64,000 bases of DNA from Roseateles sp. YR242 (GTDB lineage: Bacteria > Pseudomonadota > Gammaproteobacteria > Burkholderiales > Burkholderiaceae_C). The stretch is from assembly GCF_900109745.1 (NCBI RefSeq), contig NZ_FOAV01000001.1, positions 124,001-188,000 of the forward strand. Reading direction: 5' to 3'. A model generated the notes under the pieces. The model saw nothing but the letters and a program-made list of their open reading frames with translations. It was not told where the DNA came from and made no database searches. The position numbers and the translations under genes are program-made. Every line of letters starts with the position of its first letter. Within the stretch, counting starts at the first letter, position 1. Of the stretch, positions 34,472 through 44,010 are shown piece after piece.

Positions 34472-35241
34472 CGCTGGTACCCCGGGTGCCACCGCAGCCA
34501 GGCCCGTTCCAGGCCCTGGGCCAGCAGGTCGGCCAGCTTGCCCAACAGGGCGTAGATCAGGATGCCCACCAGCACCACATCGGTCTGGAGGAACTCGCGG
34601 GCATTCATCGTCATGTAGCCGATGCCCGACTGCGCCGAGATGGTCTCGGCCACGATCAGCATCACCCACATCAGCCCCAGCGAAAACCGCAGGCCCACCA
34701 GGATGGAAGCCGTCGCCCCCGGCAGGATCACTCGCCGGTACAAGGCCCAGCCGGTGAGACCATAGGAACGCGCCATCTCGATCAGGTCCCGGTCCACATG
34801 CCGGATGCCGTGGAAGGTGTTGAGATAGACCGGGAAGAACACCCCCAGCGCCACCAAAAACAGCTTGGCACTTTCGTCAATGCCAAACCACAGGATCACC
34901 AGCGGGATGAGCGCCAGCGCCGGCACGTTGCGCAGCATCTGCAGCGTCGTGTCCAACGCGGTCTCGGCCCAGCGCCAGGAACCGGTCAGCAACCCCAGCA
35001 GCAGGCCCAGGCCCCCACCGATCGCAAAGCCCAGCAGCGCCCGGCTGGTGCTCACACCCAGGTGGCGCCACAGCTCACCCGAGGCCGAAAGCTCCCATGC
35101 GGCCCGCGCCACGGCCGACGGTGCCGGCAGCACCCGCGTGGAGAGCCAGCCCCACTGCGCACTGAGCTGCCACACCACCAGGATGGCCAGCGGCAGCAGC
35201 CACGGCAGGACCGCATTGAAGGTCAGTCGCCAGCGTGCCAT
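34468..35241 (-). CDS. ssuC: Aliphatic sulfonate ABC transporter permease
   Basis: A 257-residue inner-membrane permease with about six helices and the EAA-type cytoplasmic loop ([20 protein letters not shown], then [18 protein letters not shown]). It belongs to the SsuC/TauC group of the BPD permease family and forms the channel for sulfonates with SsuB. It sits between ssuD (3-nt gap) and ssuB (4-nt overlap), the standard order. Confidence 0.93.
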   Translation of the reverse strand: MARWRLTFNAVLPWLLPLAILVVWQLSAQWGWLSTRVLPAPSAVARAAWELSASGELWRHLGVSTSRALLGFAIGGGLGLLLGLLTGSWRWAETALDTTLQMLRNVPALALIPLVILWFGIDESAKLFLVALGVFFPVYLNTFHGIRHVDRDLIEMARSYGLTGWALYRRVILPGATASILVGLRFSLGLMWVMLIVAETISAQSGIGYMTMNAREFLQTDVVLVGILIYALLGKLADLLAQGLERAWLRWHPGYQR

Positions 35242-35244
35242 GGC

Positions 35245-36426
35245 TCAGCTCGCCGCCGCCAGGCGCGGCGCCCCCGGCACAAAGTTGTTGGCCACGATTT
35301 CGCCGAATGGGCCGGTGAGCTGGGGCGAGGCGATCTTCTCCTGCACCGCCAGCGGCAGCAGCGGGAACACCAGCTCGGCAAAACGGTAAGCCTCTTCCAG
35401 GTGCGGATACCCGCTGAGCACGAAGTACGTCAGACCGAGCTCGGCATATTCCTTGATCCGGTCGGCCACCTGCTGGGGGCTGCCCACCAGCGCCGTGCCC
35501 GCACCACCCCGCACCAGGCCCACGCCTGCCCACAGGTTGGGCGCGATCTCCAGCCCTTCACGCACATTGCCCTTGTTGAAGCGGCCCTTGTTCAGCTCCG
35601 CCATGCGCCGCTGGCCCACAGAATCCATGCTGGCGAACTTGGCCTGCGCTGCAGCCACCACGTCCTCGTCCAGATGCTGGACCAACGCCTCGGCAGCCCG
35701 CCAGGCCTCTTCCTCGGTCTCCCGCACAATCACGTGCAGCCGGATGCCGTATTCCAACGTGCGCCCCTTCTGCGCCGCGCGGGCTCGCACGTCGGCCAGC
35801 TTCTCCGCCACAGCGGCGGGCGGCTCGCCCCAGGTGAGGTAGGTGTCCACCTGCGCGGCCGCCAGATCATGGGCCGGGCCCGACGAGCCACCGAAGAACA
35901 CCGGCGGGTACGGCCGGCTGATCGGCGGGTACAGCAGCTTGCCGCCCTTCACCTGCAGATGCTGGCCGTCGTAATCGATGGCCTCACCCTCATGGCTGGC
36001 CTGCAGCACCTCGCGCCAGATGGTGAGGAATTCTTCCGACAGTTCATAACGCTCGGCGTGCGGCAGGAACAGCCCGTCGCCGGCCAGTTCATCCGGGTCG
36101 CCGCCCGTCACCAGGTTGACCAGCAGACGCCCGCCCGAGAGACGGTCCAGCGTGGCGGCCATGCGGGCCGATTGCACCGGCTGCACCAGGCCCGGCCGCA
36201 GCGCCACCAGGAATTTCAGGCGCCGGGTGGCCTCGATCAGGCTGGCCGCCACGATCCAGCTGTCCTCGCAGCTTCGGCCGGTGGGCAGCAGCACCCCCTC
36301 GTAGCCCAGGCTGTCGGCAGCAATGGCGATCTGGCGGTAGTAGTTGAAGTCGGCCACGCGGGCGCCCTTGGAGGTGCCGAGATAACGCGAGTCGCCGTGG
36401 GTGGGGATGAACCAGAGGATCTTCAT
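35245..36426 (-). CDS. ssuD: FMNH2-dependent alkanesulfonate monooxygenase
   Basis: A 393-residue bacterial-luciferase-like flavin monooxygenase that opens with the family hallmark [20 protein letters not shown]. Further landmarks are LAVEGVL-type [52 protein letters not shown] and [15 protein letters not shown]. It cleaves the C-S bond of alkanesulfonates to sulfite and aldehyde with FMNH2 from SsuE. Length matches E. coli SsuD (381). Confidence 0.95.
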   Translation of the reverse strand: MKILWFIPTHGDSRYLGTSKGARVADFNYYRQIAIAADSLGYEGVLLPTGRSCEDSWIVAASLIEATRRLKFLVALRPGLVQPVQSARMAATLDRLSGGRLLVNLVTGGDPDELAGDGLFLPHAERYELSEEFLTIWREVLQASHEGEAIDYDGQHLQVKGGKLLYPPISRPYPPVFFGGSSGPAHDLAAAQVDTYLTWGEPPAAVAEKLADVRARAAQKGRTLEYGIRLHVIVRETEEEAWRAAEALVQHLDEDVVAAAQAKFASMDSVGQRRMAELNKGRFNKGNVREGLEIAPNLWAGVGLVRGGAGTALVGSPQQVADRIKEYAELGLTYFVLSGYPHLEEAYRFAELVFPLLPLAVQEKIASPQLTGPFGEIVANNFVPGAPRLAAAS

Positions 36427-36442
36427 GGGGGGACCTTGGAGG

Positions 36443-37432
36443 TTAGTTCGCGGCCGTCTTCAGAGGGCGGGGCAAGGCCTCGCTGATGCGGATGGGCTTG
36501 GGAATGAGCTTGAGCTCATGGAAGGTGTCGGCAATCTTCTGCTGCTGCGCCGCGATGGCTGGTGTGATGGGCTGGATGCCGTAGGCAAAGCGCCCGGCGG
36601 CGAGTTCGGTCGTGCCCGCATCCAGGCCGATCTGCGGCGCCAGCACGGACACCACCGCCGCCAGATTGCCCTCGGACCAGCGGTCCAGGCGGGCCAGCTC
36701 ATCCACGATGGCGGCCACCACCTGCGGGTTCTTGTCGGCATAAGGGCGCGAGGCCAGGTAGAACTGGATGTTGCTCACCACGCCGGTGCCATCGGCCACC
36801 ACACGCGCCCCCAACTGGCGCTCCGCCGAAGCCAGGAACGGATCCCAGATCACCCAGGCATCCACCGCACCACTCTCGAAGGCCGCACGGGCATCGGCCG
36901 GAGGCAGGTAGACCACCTGGATGTCGCTGTACTTGAGCCCCTGTTTCTCCAGCAACTTGACCAGCAGGTAATGCACGTTGGAGCCCTTGTTGAGGGCCAC
37001 CTTCTTGCCCTTCAGATCAGCCAGCGTGCGGATGGACGAGGTCTTGGGCACGATCAGCGCCTCGGCCTTGGGCGCCGGCGGCTGGTTGGCGACATAGACC
37101 AGGTCGGCACCCGCAGCCTGCGCAAAGATGGGCGGTGCTTCTCCCACCGTCCCGAAGTCGATCGAGCCGACATTCAGGCCTTCCAGCAGCTGCGGGCCGG
37201 CAGGGAATTCGGTCCATTTGACGGTGATGCCCAGCGGCGCGAGCCGCTTTTCAAGATCACCCTTGGCCTTGAGCACCGTCAACGTGCCGTATTTCTGAAA
37301 CCCGATGCGGATCTCGGACCTGGCAGCGGGCGCCGCAGTGCCCTGGGCCAGGCTCCAGCCACTGGCAAGGGCCAGTCCGGCACCAAGGCCGAGGACTGCG
37401 AGGCGACGGGCGAGCGAAAGAGTGGAGCGCAT
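36443..37432 (-). CDS. ssuA: Aliphatic sulfonate-binding protein
   Basis: A 329-residue periplasmic binding protein with a signal peptide ([20 protein letters not shown]). The SsuA/NMT1-like core reads [39 protein letters not shown] and [20 protein letters not shown]. It captures sulfonates for SsuBC. The ATG at 37432 is preferred; a longer frame upstream lies in Pro/Gly-rich non-homologous sequence. Located between ssuE and ssuD as in E. coli ssuEADCB. Confidence 0.93.
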   Translation of the reverse strand: MRSTLSLARRLAVLGLGAGLALASGWSLAQGTAAPAARSEIRIGFQKYGTLTVLKAKGDLEKRLAPLGITVKWTEFPAGPQLLEGLNVGSIDFGTVGEAPPIFAQAAGADLVYVANQPPAPKAEALIVPKTSSIRTLADLKGKKVALNKGSNVHYLLVKLLEKQGLKYSDIQVVYLPPADARAAFESGAVDAWVIWDPFLASAERQLGARVVADGTGVVSNIQFYLASRPYADKNPQVVAAIVDELARLDRWSEGNLAAVVSVLAPQIGLDAGTTELAAGRFAYGIQPITPAIAAQQQKIADTFHELKLIPKPIRISEALPRPLKTAAN

Positions 37433-37531
37433 GGTGTTGTTCTCAGCGGAGGGCAGCGGGGGGCACCCGCCAGGCGGGTGCCGGGGATCCGGCGAGGCGA
37501 CCGGCGTGGGCACGCCAGCCACGTGGCCAGC

Positions 37532-38083
37532 TCAGGCCTGGACCGTGTCCAGCGCCGGTTTGGGAATGCGGTCGAAGACCTGCGACGCGCTCACCGCGAG
37601 GCGGCGTTCGATGTCTTCATTGATCTGGTAGTTGCCTTCCGCGTCCTTGGCGATCTGCGAATCGCAGGCATAGACGCCATCCACGTGGGAGCGGGTGCCC
37701 AGCGCGGAGAGCACGGGCAGCAGGCCGTAGTCCAGCGCCAGCAGGTGCGCCAGGCTTCCGCCGGTGGCCAGGGTCCAGACCGTCTTGCCCTTGAGCCCAT
37801 CCTGCGGCAGCACGTCCAGAAAGATCTTGAGCAGGCCGCTGTAGGCCGCCTTGTAGATGGGCGTGGCCAGCACCACCACCTGGGCTCGTGCCACGGCATC
37901 GATGGCCAGGCGCAGTTGCGGGTCACTCAGGTCGGCATGCAGCAGCGCCTCGGCAGGCAGGTCACGCAGGCGCAGCGTGGACGGCGCCAGGCCAAGATGC
38001 TGGAGGCGTTCGGACGCGCCGGCCAGCAGCGCACCGGAACGGGATTTCTGGCTGGGACTGGCCGCGATCAGGAGCAAGGACAT
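37532..38083 (-). CDS. ssuE: NADPH-dependent FMN reductase
   Basis: A 183-residue flavodoxin-fold reductase. Seen: the N-terminal phosphate-binding loop LIAASPSQKSRSGALL, VVLATPIYKAAYSGLLKIFL, and PQDGLKGKTVWTLATGGSLA. It supplies FMNH2 to SsuD and probably to the other flavin monooxygenases of the island. First gene of ssuEADCB; the promoter presumably lies in the 135-bp gap upstream (38084-38218). Confidence 0.93.
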   Translation of the reverse strand: MSLLLIAASPSQKSRSGALLAGASERLQHLGLAPSTLRLRDLPAEALLHADLSDPQLRLAIDAVARAQVVVLATPIYKAAYSGLLKIFLDVLPQDGLKGKTVWTLATGGSLAHLLALDYGLLPVLSALGTRSHVDGVYACDSQIAKDAEGNYQINEDIERRLAVSASQVFDRIPKPALDTVQA

Positions 38084-38218
38084 GGCGGGGAGGCCACTGG
38101 GGGCACTGGGAGCGTGGGAAACCCCACTCTACGAACCGCGCCTCCATCGCCAAACGAAGAATCACAAGCTTGCTTAGGCGGAATGTGAATGAGTGTGCCC
38201 CCCCGGCGTCCGGCTCTC

Positions 38219-38953
38219 TCAAACCACGGCAGATTCCAGCGTACGCAGCAGGTCGGCACGCAGGTCCGCCACCGCAGCGCTGCCGCGCTGGCGCGGGTGG
38301 CGCAGGGGTACCGTCAGCTCGCGCAGGACACGGCCCGGCGCAGCGCCCAGCACGAACACCCGGTCAGACAGCAGGACCGCCTCTTCCACATCATGCGTCA
38401 CGAGCAGCAGGCCGGCCTGATGGGCCTGGGCCAGGGACAGCACCAGGTCCTGCAGCTTCATGCGGGTAAAGGCATCCAGCGCCGAGAACGGCTCGTCCAG
38501 CAGCAGCAGCCGGGGCCGCGTATAAAGCGCCCGGGCAATGGCCACCCGCTGCGCCTGCCCCCCGGAGAGCTGCTTGGGCAAGGCGTTCTCCAACCCCTTC
38601 AGCCCCACCTCGGCCAACAGGGTGTTGGCCCAGGCCTCGTCCCTGCCCTGCCCCAGGTCAAAGGCCACGTTCTCCGCCACCGTCAGCCAGGGAAAAAGCC
38701 GAGGTTCCTGGAACACCACACCGATATCCCGGCTGGGCCCGCGCTGCCTGCGGCCATTCAGCAGCACCTGGCCGTCGTAGTCCGGGTCCAGGCCGGCCAC
38801 GATGCGCAGCAGCGTGCTCTTGCCGCAACCACTGGCCCCCACCAGGCCAACCAGTTCACCCGCCGCCAGCTGGAAGGCGATATCGGCAAGCACCGGCTCG
38901 CGGGACCGCGCCACAAAATGCTTGCGGCGCACCTGCACGTCGATCAGGGTCAT
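38219..38953 (-). CDS. Second sulfonate-type ABC transporter ATP-binding protein
   Basis: A 244-residue SsuB/TauB-like ATPase: Walker A GASGCGKST, VVFQEPRLFPWLTVAENV, signature LSGGQAQRVAIARAL, Walker B LLLLDEPFSALD and LVTHDVEEAV. The ATG at 38953 overlaps the permease stop by 4 nt. It is the last gene of the eight-gene upstream operon of the organosulfur island. The substrate of this second system is unknown; the adjacent monooxygenases suggest a sulfonate, sulfone or heterocyclic sulfur compound. Confidence 0.9.
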   Translation of the reverse strand: MTLIDVQVRRKHFVARSREPVLADIAFQLAAGELVGLVGASGCGKSTLLRIVAGLDPDYDGQVLLNGRRQRGPSRDIGVVFQEPRLFPWLTVAENVAFDLGQGRDEAWANTLLAEVGLKGLENALPKQLSGGQAQRVAIARALYTRPRLLLLDEPFSALDAFTRMKLQDLVLSLAQAHQAGLLLVTHDVEEAVLLSDRVFVLGAAPGRVLRELTVPLRHPRQRGSAAVADLRADLLRTLESAVV

Positions 38954-39843
38954 GACGCATCTCCAAAGGTGTCGCGCCAGTGCAGCGCACGTCGCTCCAG
39001 TGCCGCCATCAGGCTGTCGCTGATCTTGCCCAGCAATGCCAGCAGCGCGATGGCGGCCAGCACCAGATCGGCCCGGCTGGTCTCCCGGCCATCGGTGAGC
39101 AGGTAACCCAGGCCTCGGCTGGCGGCGATCAACTCGGCCGCCACCATGAACATCCAGGCCAGACTCAGGCCATTGCGCAGGCCGGTCATCAAGGCCGGCA
39201 TGGCCGCCGGCAGCAGCACACGCCGCGCCAGCGTGGCACCGGACAGGCCACGCAGCCGGGCCACCTCCACCAGCTTGCGATCCACATGGGCAATGCCCGA
39301 AGCCACCCCCATGTAGACCGGGAAGAAGGCACCAATGGCGATCAGCACGATCTTGGACGCCTCGTCGATGCCCAGCCACAGCAGCAGCAAGGGCACCCAG
39401 GCCAGGGAGGGAATCGCCCGCAAGGCCTGGAAGCTGGGCGTGAGCAGCCAGTCCGCCCAGCGCGACAACCCGGTCAGCCCGCCCACCAGCACAGCCAGCG
39501 CGGCACCGAGCCCGAATCCGGCCAGCACCCGGCCCGTGCTGGCCAGGATGTGGCCAGTGAGAACGCCCTGCCGGGCCAGATCGAGCAAGGTCGCGCCCAC
39601 CTCACTGGGGGCGGGCAGCAGATGGGGCGCGATCCAGCCGGCCCGGGAACCGATTTCAGCCAGCAGCAGCAAGGCCGCCGGCAACAGCAGGCCCAACACC
39701 CATACCGGCGCCCGAGGCGCCACCGAACCCGCCGCTATCGCAGGGACGACACGGCGCTCTTCACCCACGCGCTCCGGCAGCGCGCCTGCCGGGAGCACGT
39801 TTGCCGGAATCGCCCGCACGAACAGCTCGTTCTCGGCCGCCAT
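38950..39843 (-). CDS. Second sulfonate-type ABC transporter permease
   Basis: A 297-residue SsuC-like permease with an N-terminal cytoplasmic extension of about 45 residues before the first helix (WVLGLLLPAALLLLAEIG). The EAA loop reads EVARLRGLSGATLARRVLLP and is followed by AAMPALMTGLRNGLSLAW. It lies 4 nt from the binding-protein gene upstream and overlaps the ATPase gene. About 40 percent similar by eye to the ssuC product at 34468-35241, so the two transporters are diverged paralogues. Confidence 0.9.
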   Translation of the reverse strand: MAAENELFVRAIPANVLPAGALPERVGEERRVVPAIAAGSVAPRAPVWVLGLLLPAALLLLAEIGSRAGWIAPHLLPAPSEVGATLLDLARQGVLTGHILASTGRVLAGFGLGAALAVLVGGLTGLSRWADWLLTPSFQALRAIPSLAWVPLLLLWLGIDEASKIVLIAIGAFFPVYMGVASGIAHVDRKLVEVARLRGLSGATLARRVLLPAAMPALMTGLRNGLSLAWMFMVAAELIAASRGLGYLLTDGRETSRADLVLAAIALLALLGKISDSLMAALERRALHWRDTFGDAS

Positions 39844-39847
39844 CGTG

Positions 39848-40843
39848 TCAGGCCTTGATCAGCGACGCCGCAAAGCGCGTGTCCACCAGGTCCGCCACCA
39901 CCTTGCTCAGGTCGGTACCGGGTTTCACCAGCTGTTCATCGGTGAGGACGGGTGCAGCAGCACGCAGTGCCCGCACGTGCTCCTCGGACGGCAGCGGGTG
40001 CGAGAAGTCGGTGCGCAGCTTCACCTGAAGCAGGGCCACTGGCAAGGTCACCTTGGCTTCCTCCGACAGGATCTTCGCCGCCTCGCTGGGGTTGGCGATG
40101 GTCCATTGGCGCGCACGCTCATAAGCGAGGATCACCCGCTGAACCTCGCGCGGATACTGCTTCAGGAAGTCCTCACGCACGTTCAGGAAACCGTAGGTGT
40201 TGAAGTCCACATTGCGATAGAGCAGCCGGGTGCCGGCCCCCAGTTCGCTGGCGGCCATGTGCGGGTCCAGGCCGGCCCAGGCATCCACACGGCCCTGCTC
40301 CAGCGCGGCACGGCCGTCGGCGTGCTGCAGGCTCACATGCTCGATGTCGCTGCGCTTCAGGCCCACCGTGTGCAAGGCCCGAAGCAGGAACAGATAAGGG
40401 TCGGTGCCCTTGGTGGCCGCCACCTTCTTGCCCTTGAGATCGGACAGGGAGCGGATGTTGGAATCGCCGCGCACGACCAGTGCTGTCCACTCGGGCCGCG
40501 AGTAGATGTAGGGCGAGCGGATCGGTGCGCCGTTGGCCTTGGCCAGCAAGGCCGCCAGGCCGGCAGTGGAGCCGAAGTCGATGCTGTCGGCATTGAGGTA
40601 TTCCAACGCGCGGTTGCTGCCGGCGCTCAACACCCATTTGACGGCGATACCGTCCTTCTTGAAGTCCTCCTCCAGCCAGCCGAAGCGGCGGAGCACCAGG
40701 CTGGTCGGGGAGTAATACGCGTAGTCGAGCCGGACTTCCTTGGGAGCGTCGGCGGCATGGGCGCGGTCGGACAGGCCCAGGGCCAGCCCTCCCAGACCCA
40801 ACCCGAGGGCCAGCGTGTCGCGACGATTGATCTTGTTGTTCAT
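39848..40843 (-). CDS. Second sulfonate-type ABC transporter substrate-binding protein
   Basis: A 331-residue SsuA-like periplasmic protein. The N-terminus, NRRDTLALGLGLGGLALGLS, has a twin-arginine pair followed by a hydrophobic core, so Tat export is possible. The core motifs are VRLDYAYYSPTSLVLRRFG, LEYLNADSIDFGSTAGLAA and KKVAATKGTDPYLFLLRALH. Its ATG overlaps the stop of the monooxygenase gene upstream by 4 nt, tying substrate capture to that enzyme. Confidence 0.9.
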   Translation of the reverse strand: MNNKINRRDTLALGLGLGGLALGLSDRAHAADAPKEVRLDYAYYSPTSLVLRRFGWLEEDFKKDGIAVKWVLSAGSNRALEYLNADSIDFGSTAGLAALLAKANGAPIRSPYIYSRPEWTALVVRGDSNIRSLSDLKGKKVAATKGTDPYLFLLRALHTVGLKRSDIEHVSLQHADGRAALEQGRVDAWAGLDPHMAASELGAGTRLLYRNVDFNTYGFLNVREDFLKQYPREVQRVILAYERARQWTIANPSEAAKILSEEAKVTLPVALLQVKLRTDFSHPLPSEEHVRALRAAAPVLTDEQLVKPGTDLSKVVADLVDTRFAASLIKA

Positions 40844-42405
40844 GCCGTGGATTCCGATTGAGAAACAGCGTTCGTGGAGAGAGACTCAGGGAGCGATGTA
40901 GGTGCAGGTGCAGGTGCAGGTGCAGGTGCAGGTGCAGCGGCTGGGCCTGGGCTTGGGGCCACGACCGGGGCAGGCACCTCGATACGGGTCAACCGACCGG
41001 GATGGTTCTCACGCAGCCGGTCTCCAGCCCCAAAGAGCCGCTGGCGCAGGGTCACAGGCGCGGTGTCGTGGCTGCTGCGATACCGCCCTCGCCGCTGCAG
41101 TTCCGGCACCACCAGGTCCACCACATCCCGGAAGGTCTCCGGCGCAACGGCATAGGTCAGGTTGAAGCCGTCCTGGCCGGTGGCGTCCTGCCAGGCGATC
41201 AACTGATCGGCCACCTGCCCGGGGTCGCCCACCAGCACCGGCCCGCGTCCGCCCAGGCCGATGAACATGGCGGCCTCGCCGACGGTCCAGCGGCGGTTCG
41301 GGTCGGCGCTGCTGAACGAGGCCAGCGCGCTGCGGCCGGCCTGGGTATCGAGATAGTCGATGGTGGCATCCAGCGGGTAACGGCTGAAGTCCACGCCAGT
41401 CCAGCCCGACAACAGGGCCAGCGCCGCCTCGGTGTCGATGTGCTGCGAATACTCGGCCAGCTTGTCCCGGGCCTGCGCCTCGGTGGGCGCGGTGATGACC
41501 AGGGCCTGTCCGTAGATGATCAGGTCCTCGCCGGCACGGCCGGCTGCGCGGGCTGCGGCCCGCAGCCCATTCACCGCGTCGCGCACCACGTTGACGCTGG
41601 GGCCGCTCACGAACACGCATTCCGCATGCCGCCCCGCAAACGCCCTGCCCCGTGACGACGCGCCGGCCTGGAACAGCACCGGCGTGCGCTGCGGCGAGGG
41701 TTCGCACAGGTGGATGCCGGGCACCTGGTAATGCGGCCCCGCATGACGAATGGGATGAACCTTGCCTGGGTCGGTGAAGATACGGCCCGTCTTGTCCCGC
41801 CGAACGGCATCGTCCTCCCAGCTGTGTTCCCACAGCTTGTAGACCACTTCCAGATAATCGTCGGCGAGGTCATAACGCTCGTCATGCGCCTTCTGCGCCG
41901 GCTGGCCCAGATTGCGGGCCGCGCTGTCCAGGTAGCCCGTCACGATGTTCCAGCCTACGCGGCCGCGGGTGAGATGGTCCAGGGTGGAGAGGCGCCTCGC
42001 AAAGCTGTAGGGAGGCTCATAGGTGAGCGCGCAGGTGACGCCGAAGCCCAGATGTCGTGTCACCGAGGCCATCAGCGGCACCAGGGCCAACGGGTCGTTG
42101 AGCGGCACCTGCACCGCATGGCGCAGCGCAGCATCGTGGGACGCGCCGAACACGTCATACACGCCCAGCACATCGGCCAGGAAGACACTGTCGAACAAGC
42201 CCCGCTCCAGCAAGCGGGCCAGGTCTTGCCAGTAGTCGGGGTCGCCATAGCGATGAGACTCGTCACGCGGATGCGTCCACAGCCCCGGGGACTGGTGCCC
42301 CACCGTGTTCATCGTGAACGCGTTGAAGCGTACTGGCTTGCTGGTGGGCGTGCTTGAGGGCTTGCTGGCGGGCGTGCCGGTAGCGGTGCTGTTGGCGGTG
42401 CTCAT
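40840..42405 (-). CDS. LLM-class flavin monooxygenase, NtaA/SnaA/DszA (SfnG-like) family
   Basis: A 521-residue FMNH2-dependent monooxygenase. Landmarks: RFNAFTMNTVGHQSPGLWTH, LFDSVFLADVLGVYDVFGAS, FARRLSTLDHLTRGRVGWNI and VTGYLDSAARNLGQ. The family includes nitrilotriacetate monooxygenase and the dibenzothiophene-sulfone enzyme DszA, so a C-S or C-N cleaving role is likely, with FMNH2 from SsuE. Beyond the catalytic part is an unusual C-terminal tail of about 40 residues containing Ala-Pro repeats encoded by a hexanucleotide repeat. Placement inside a sulfur-transport operon favours an organosulfur substrate. Confidence 0.9.
   Translation of the reverse strand: MSTANSTATGTPASKPSSTPTSKPVRFNAFTMNTVGHQSPGLWTHPRDESHRYGDPDYWQDLARLLERGLFDSVFLADVLGVYDVFGASHDAALRHAVQVPLNDPLALVPLMASVTRHLGFGVTCALTYEPPYSFARRLSTLDHLTRGRVGWNIVTGYLDSAARNLGQPAQKAHDERYDLADDYLEVVYKLWEHSWEDDAVRRDKTGRIFTDPGKVHPIRHAGPHYQVPGIHLCEPSPQRTPVLFQAGASSRGRAFAGRHAECVFVSGPSVNVVRDAVNGLRAAARAAGRAGEDLIIYGQALVITAPTEAQARDKLAEYSQHIDTEAALALLSGWTGVDFSRYPLDATIDYLDTQAGRSALASFSSADPNRRWTVGEAAMFIGLGGRGPVLVGDPGQVADQLIAWQDATGQDGFNLTYAVAPETFRDVVDLVVPELQRRGRYRSSHDTAPVTLRQRLFGAGDRLRENHPGRLTRIEVPAPVVAPSPGPAAAPAPAPAPAPAPTSLPESLSTNAVSQSESTA
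40901..40936. repeat. Hexanucleotide repeat GGTGCA x6
   Basis: Six perfect copies inside the 3' end of the monooxygenase gene, encoding an Ala-Pro run in the C-terminal tail. Length variation would not shift the frame. Confidence 0.95.
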
Positions 42406-42426
42406 GGCAGAAGGCTCAACCGCGAC

Positions 42427-43239
42427 TCACTGCAGGAAGGTCGGCCGCGAGTAGCCGGGGAAGTGCTGATCCAGCACGGTCTTGAACGCGGCCTCGTGGA
42501 AGGCCTCGGCCACGTCACGCGTCCAGGCCGCCTCGCGGTCCTTGCCCTTCACGGCCACCACCAGCAGGTAGTGCTCAGGCGTCTTCTCCAGCACCAGCGC
42601 CTCGGTCAGCTTCAGGCCGCTGGAAATGGCGAAGTTGCCATTCACGATGGCGTATTCAACGTCGTCCAGCGTGCGGGGGATCTGCGCCGCCTCGATGGGC
42701 TGCAGCTTCAACTGGTAGGGGTTGCTGGCAATGTCCTTCTCGGTCACGCGGATGGGGTCCGCCCCCGGCTTGAGCGTGAGCAACTTCTGGTCCGCCAGCA
42801 GTGCCAGGCCGTGCGCCAGGTTGGCCGGGTCGTTGGCCAGCGTGATGCGGTCACCGGGTTTGACTTCGGCCAGGCTGCGGCGCTTCTTGGAATAGATGCC
42901 AAAGGGCGCCATGGGCCCCTGCACCAGTTCCACGATGTCCAGTTGCCGGTCCTGCCGGAAGCGGTTGAGGTAGATGGTGTGCTGGAAGAAGTTGGCGTCC
43001 AGCGACCCCTGCGCCAGCGCCAGGTTGGGCTGCACATAGTCGTTGAACTCCACCAGCTTGACCTTGTAGCCCTTCTTCTCCAGCAACGGCTTGATGCCCA
43101 GCCGCAGCACTTCGATGTTGGAGCCGGCCGTGGCGCCGATCACCAGTTCTTTCTTGTCCTGGGCATGCGCCGGCGCCGCAAGGCCCCAGGTGGTGGAGAC
43201 AAGCGCAAGGCTCAGCAGCAGGCGGCGGTGCAAGGTCAT
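42427..43239 (-). CDS. MetQ-like substrate-binding lipoprotein-family protein (NlpA family)
   Basis: A 270-residue periplasmic protein with a signal peptide (LLLSLALVSTTWGLAAPAHA) and no lipobox cysteine. The NlpA/MetQ family is clear: ELVIGATAGSNIEVLRLGIK, GYKVKLVEFNDYVQPNLALA, LDANFFQHTIYLNRF. MetQ binds D/L-methionine, but island context allows another sulfur ligand such as a methionine derivative or sulfone. It forms a complete importer with the MetI- and MetN-like genes just upstream. Confidence 0.9.
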   Translation of the reverse strand: MTLHRRLLLSLALVSTTWGLAAPAHAQDKKELVIGATAGSNIEVLRLGIKPLLEKKGYKVKLVEFNDYVQPNLALAQGSLDANFFQHTIYLNRFRQDRQLDIVELVQGPMAPFGIYSKKRRSLAEVKPGDRITLANDPANLAHGLALLADQKLLTLKPGADPIRVTEKDIASNPYQLKLQPIEAAQIPRTLDDVEYAIVNGNFAISSGLKLTEALVLEKTPEHYLLVVAVKGKDREAAWTRDVAEAFHEAAFKTVLDQHFPGYSRPTFLQ

Positions 43240-43290
43240 GGGGCAGTCCCGGGTCGAGTTGTTGTGGGGAGGATCGGAGAAACGGTTTCG

Positions 43291-44010
43291 TCAGCGCTTG
43301 TCCAGCCGCCGCGCCACACTCTGGCCGGTGAACTGGATGATCTGCACCAGGGCGATCAGCACGGCCACGGTGAGCACCATGACGTCGGTCTGGAACCGGT
43401 AGTAGCCGTAGCGGATGGCGAGGTCGCCAATGCCACCACCGCCCACCACGCCGGCCACGGCGGAATACGACAGGAAGCTGATGGCCAGCACCGTGAGCGC
43501 GCTCACCAGCCCCGCGCGCGCTTCCAGCACCAGCACCCGCCAGACGATCTGCCATTCGGAAGCGCCCATCGCATGGGCCGCCTCGATGACCCCACGCGGC
43601 ACCTCGCGCAGGCACTGCTCGGTGAGCCGGGCAAAGTACGGGATGGCCGCAAAGGACAGCGGCACCGCCGCCGCCAGGGGCCCGATGGAGGTACCGGCCA
43701 CCACACGGGTCAACGGCACCAGGGCCACCAGCAAGATGATGAAGGGGAAGCTGCGCACGGTGTTCACCAGCGCATTGAGCAGCCGCCGCGCCACCCGGGC
43801 GCCCCAGTGATGCGACAGCGACTGACCCGGGCTGATGAGAAACAGCAGCACCCCCAGCGGCCCGCCCAACAGCACGGCAGCACTCAGGCCGATGCCCAGC
43901 ATCAGTGCGGTCTGACCAAAGGCCGTCCATAGATCGGGCAGCAGGTTGACGATGGATTCGGGCAGCCACGGCCCCAGCACGGCTTGTACGGCCTGCATGG
44001 TTTCAGACAT
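43291..44010 (-). CDS. MetI-like ABC transporter permease
   Basis: A 239-residue permease with about five helices. It shows the MetI hallmark region LNALVNTVRSFPFIILLVAL and the EAA loop VIEAAHAMGASEWQIVWRVL. The end reads GGGGIGDLAIRYGYYRFQTD, typical of methionine permeases. The ATG at 44010 overlaps the ATPase gene's end by 8 nt; an earlier frame start lies inside that gene and is rejected. Confidence 0.9.
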   Translation of the reverse strand: MSETMQAVQAVLGPWLPESIVNLLPDLWTAFGQTALMLGIGLSAAVLLGGPLGVLLFLISPGQSLSHHWGARVARRLLNALVNTVRSFPFIILLVALVPLTRVVAGTSIGPLAAAVPLSFAAIPYFARLTEQCLREVPRGVIEAAHAMGASEWQIVWRVLVLEARAGLVSALTVLAISFLSYSAVAGVVGGGGIGDLAIRYGYYRFQTDVMVLTVAVLIALVQIIQFTGQSVARRLDKR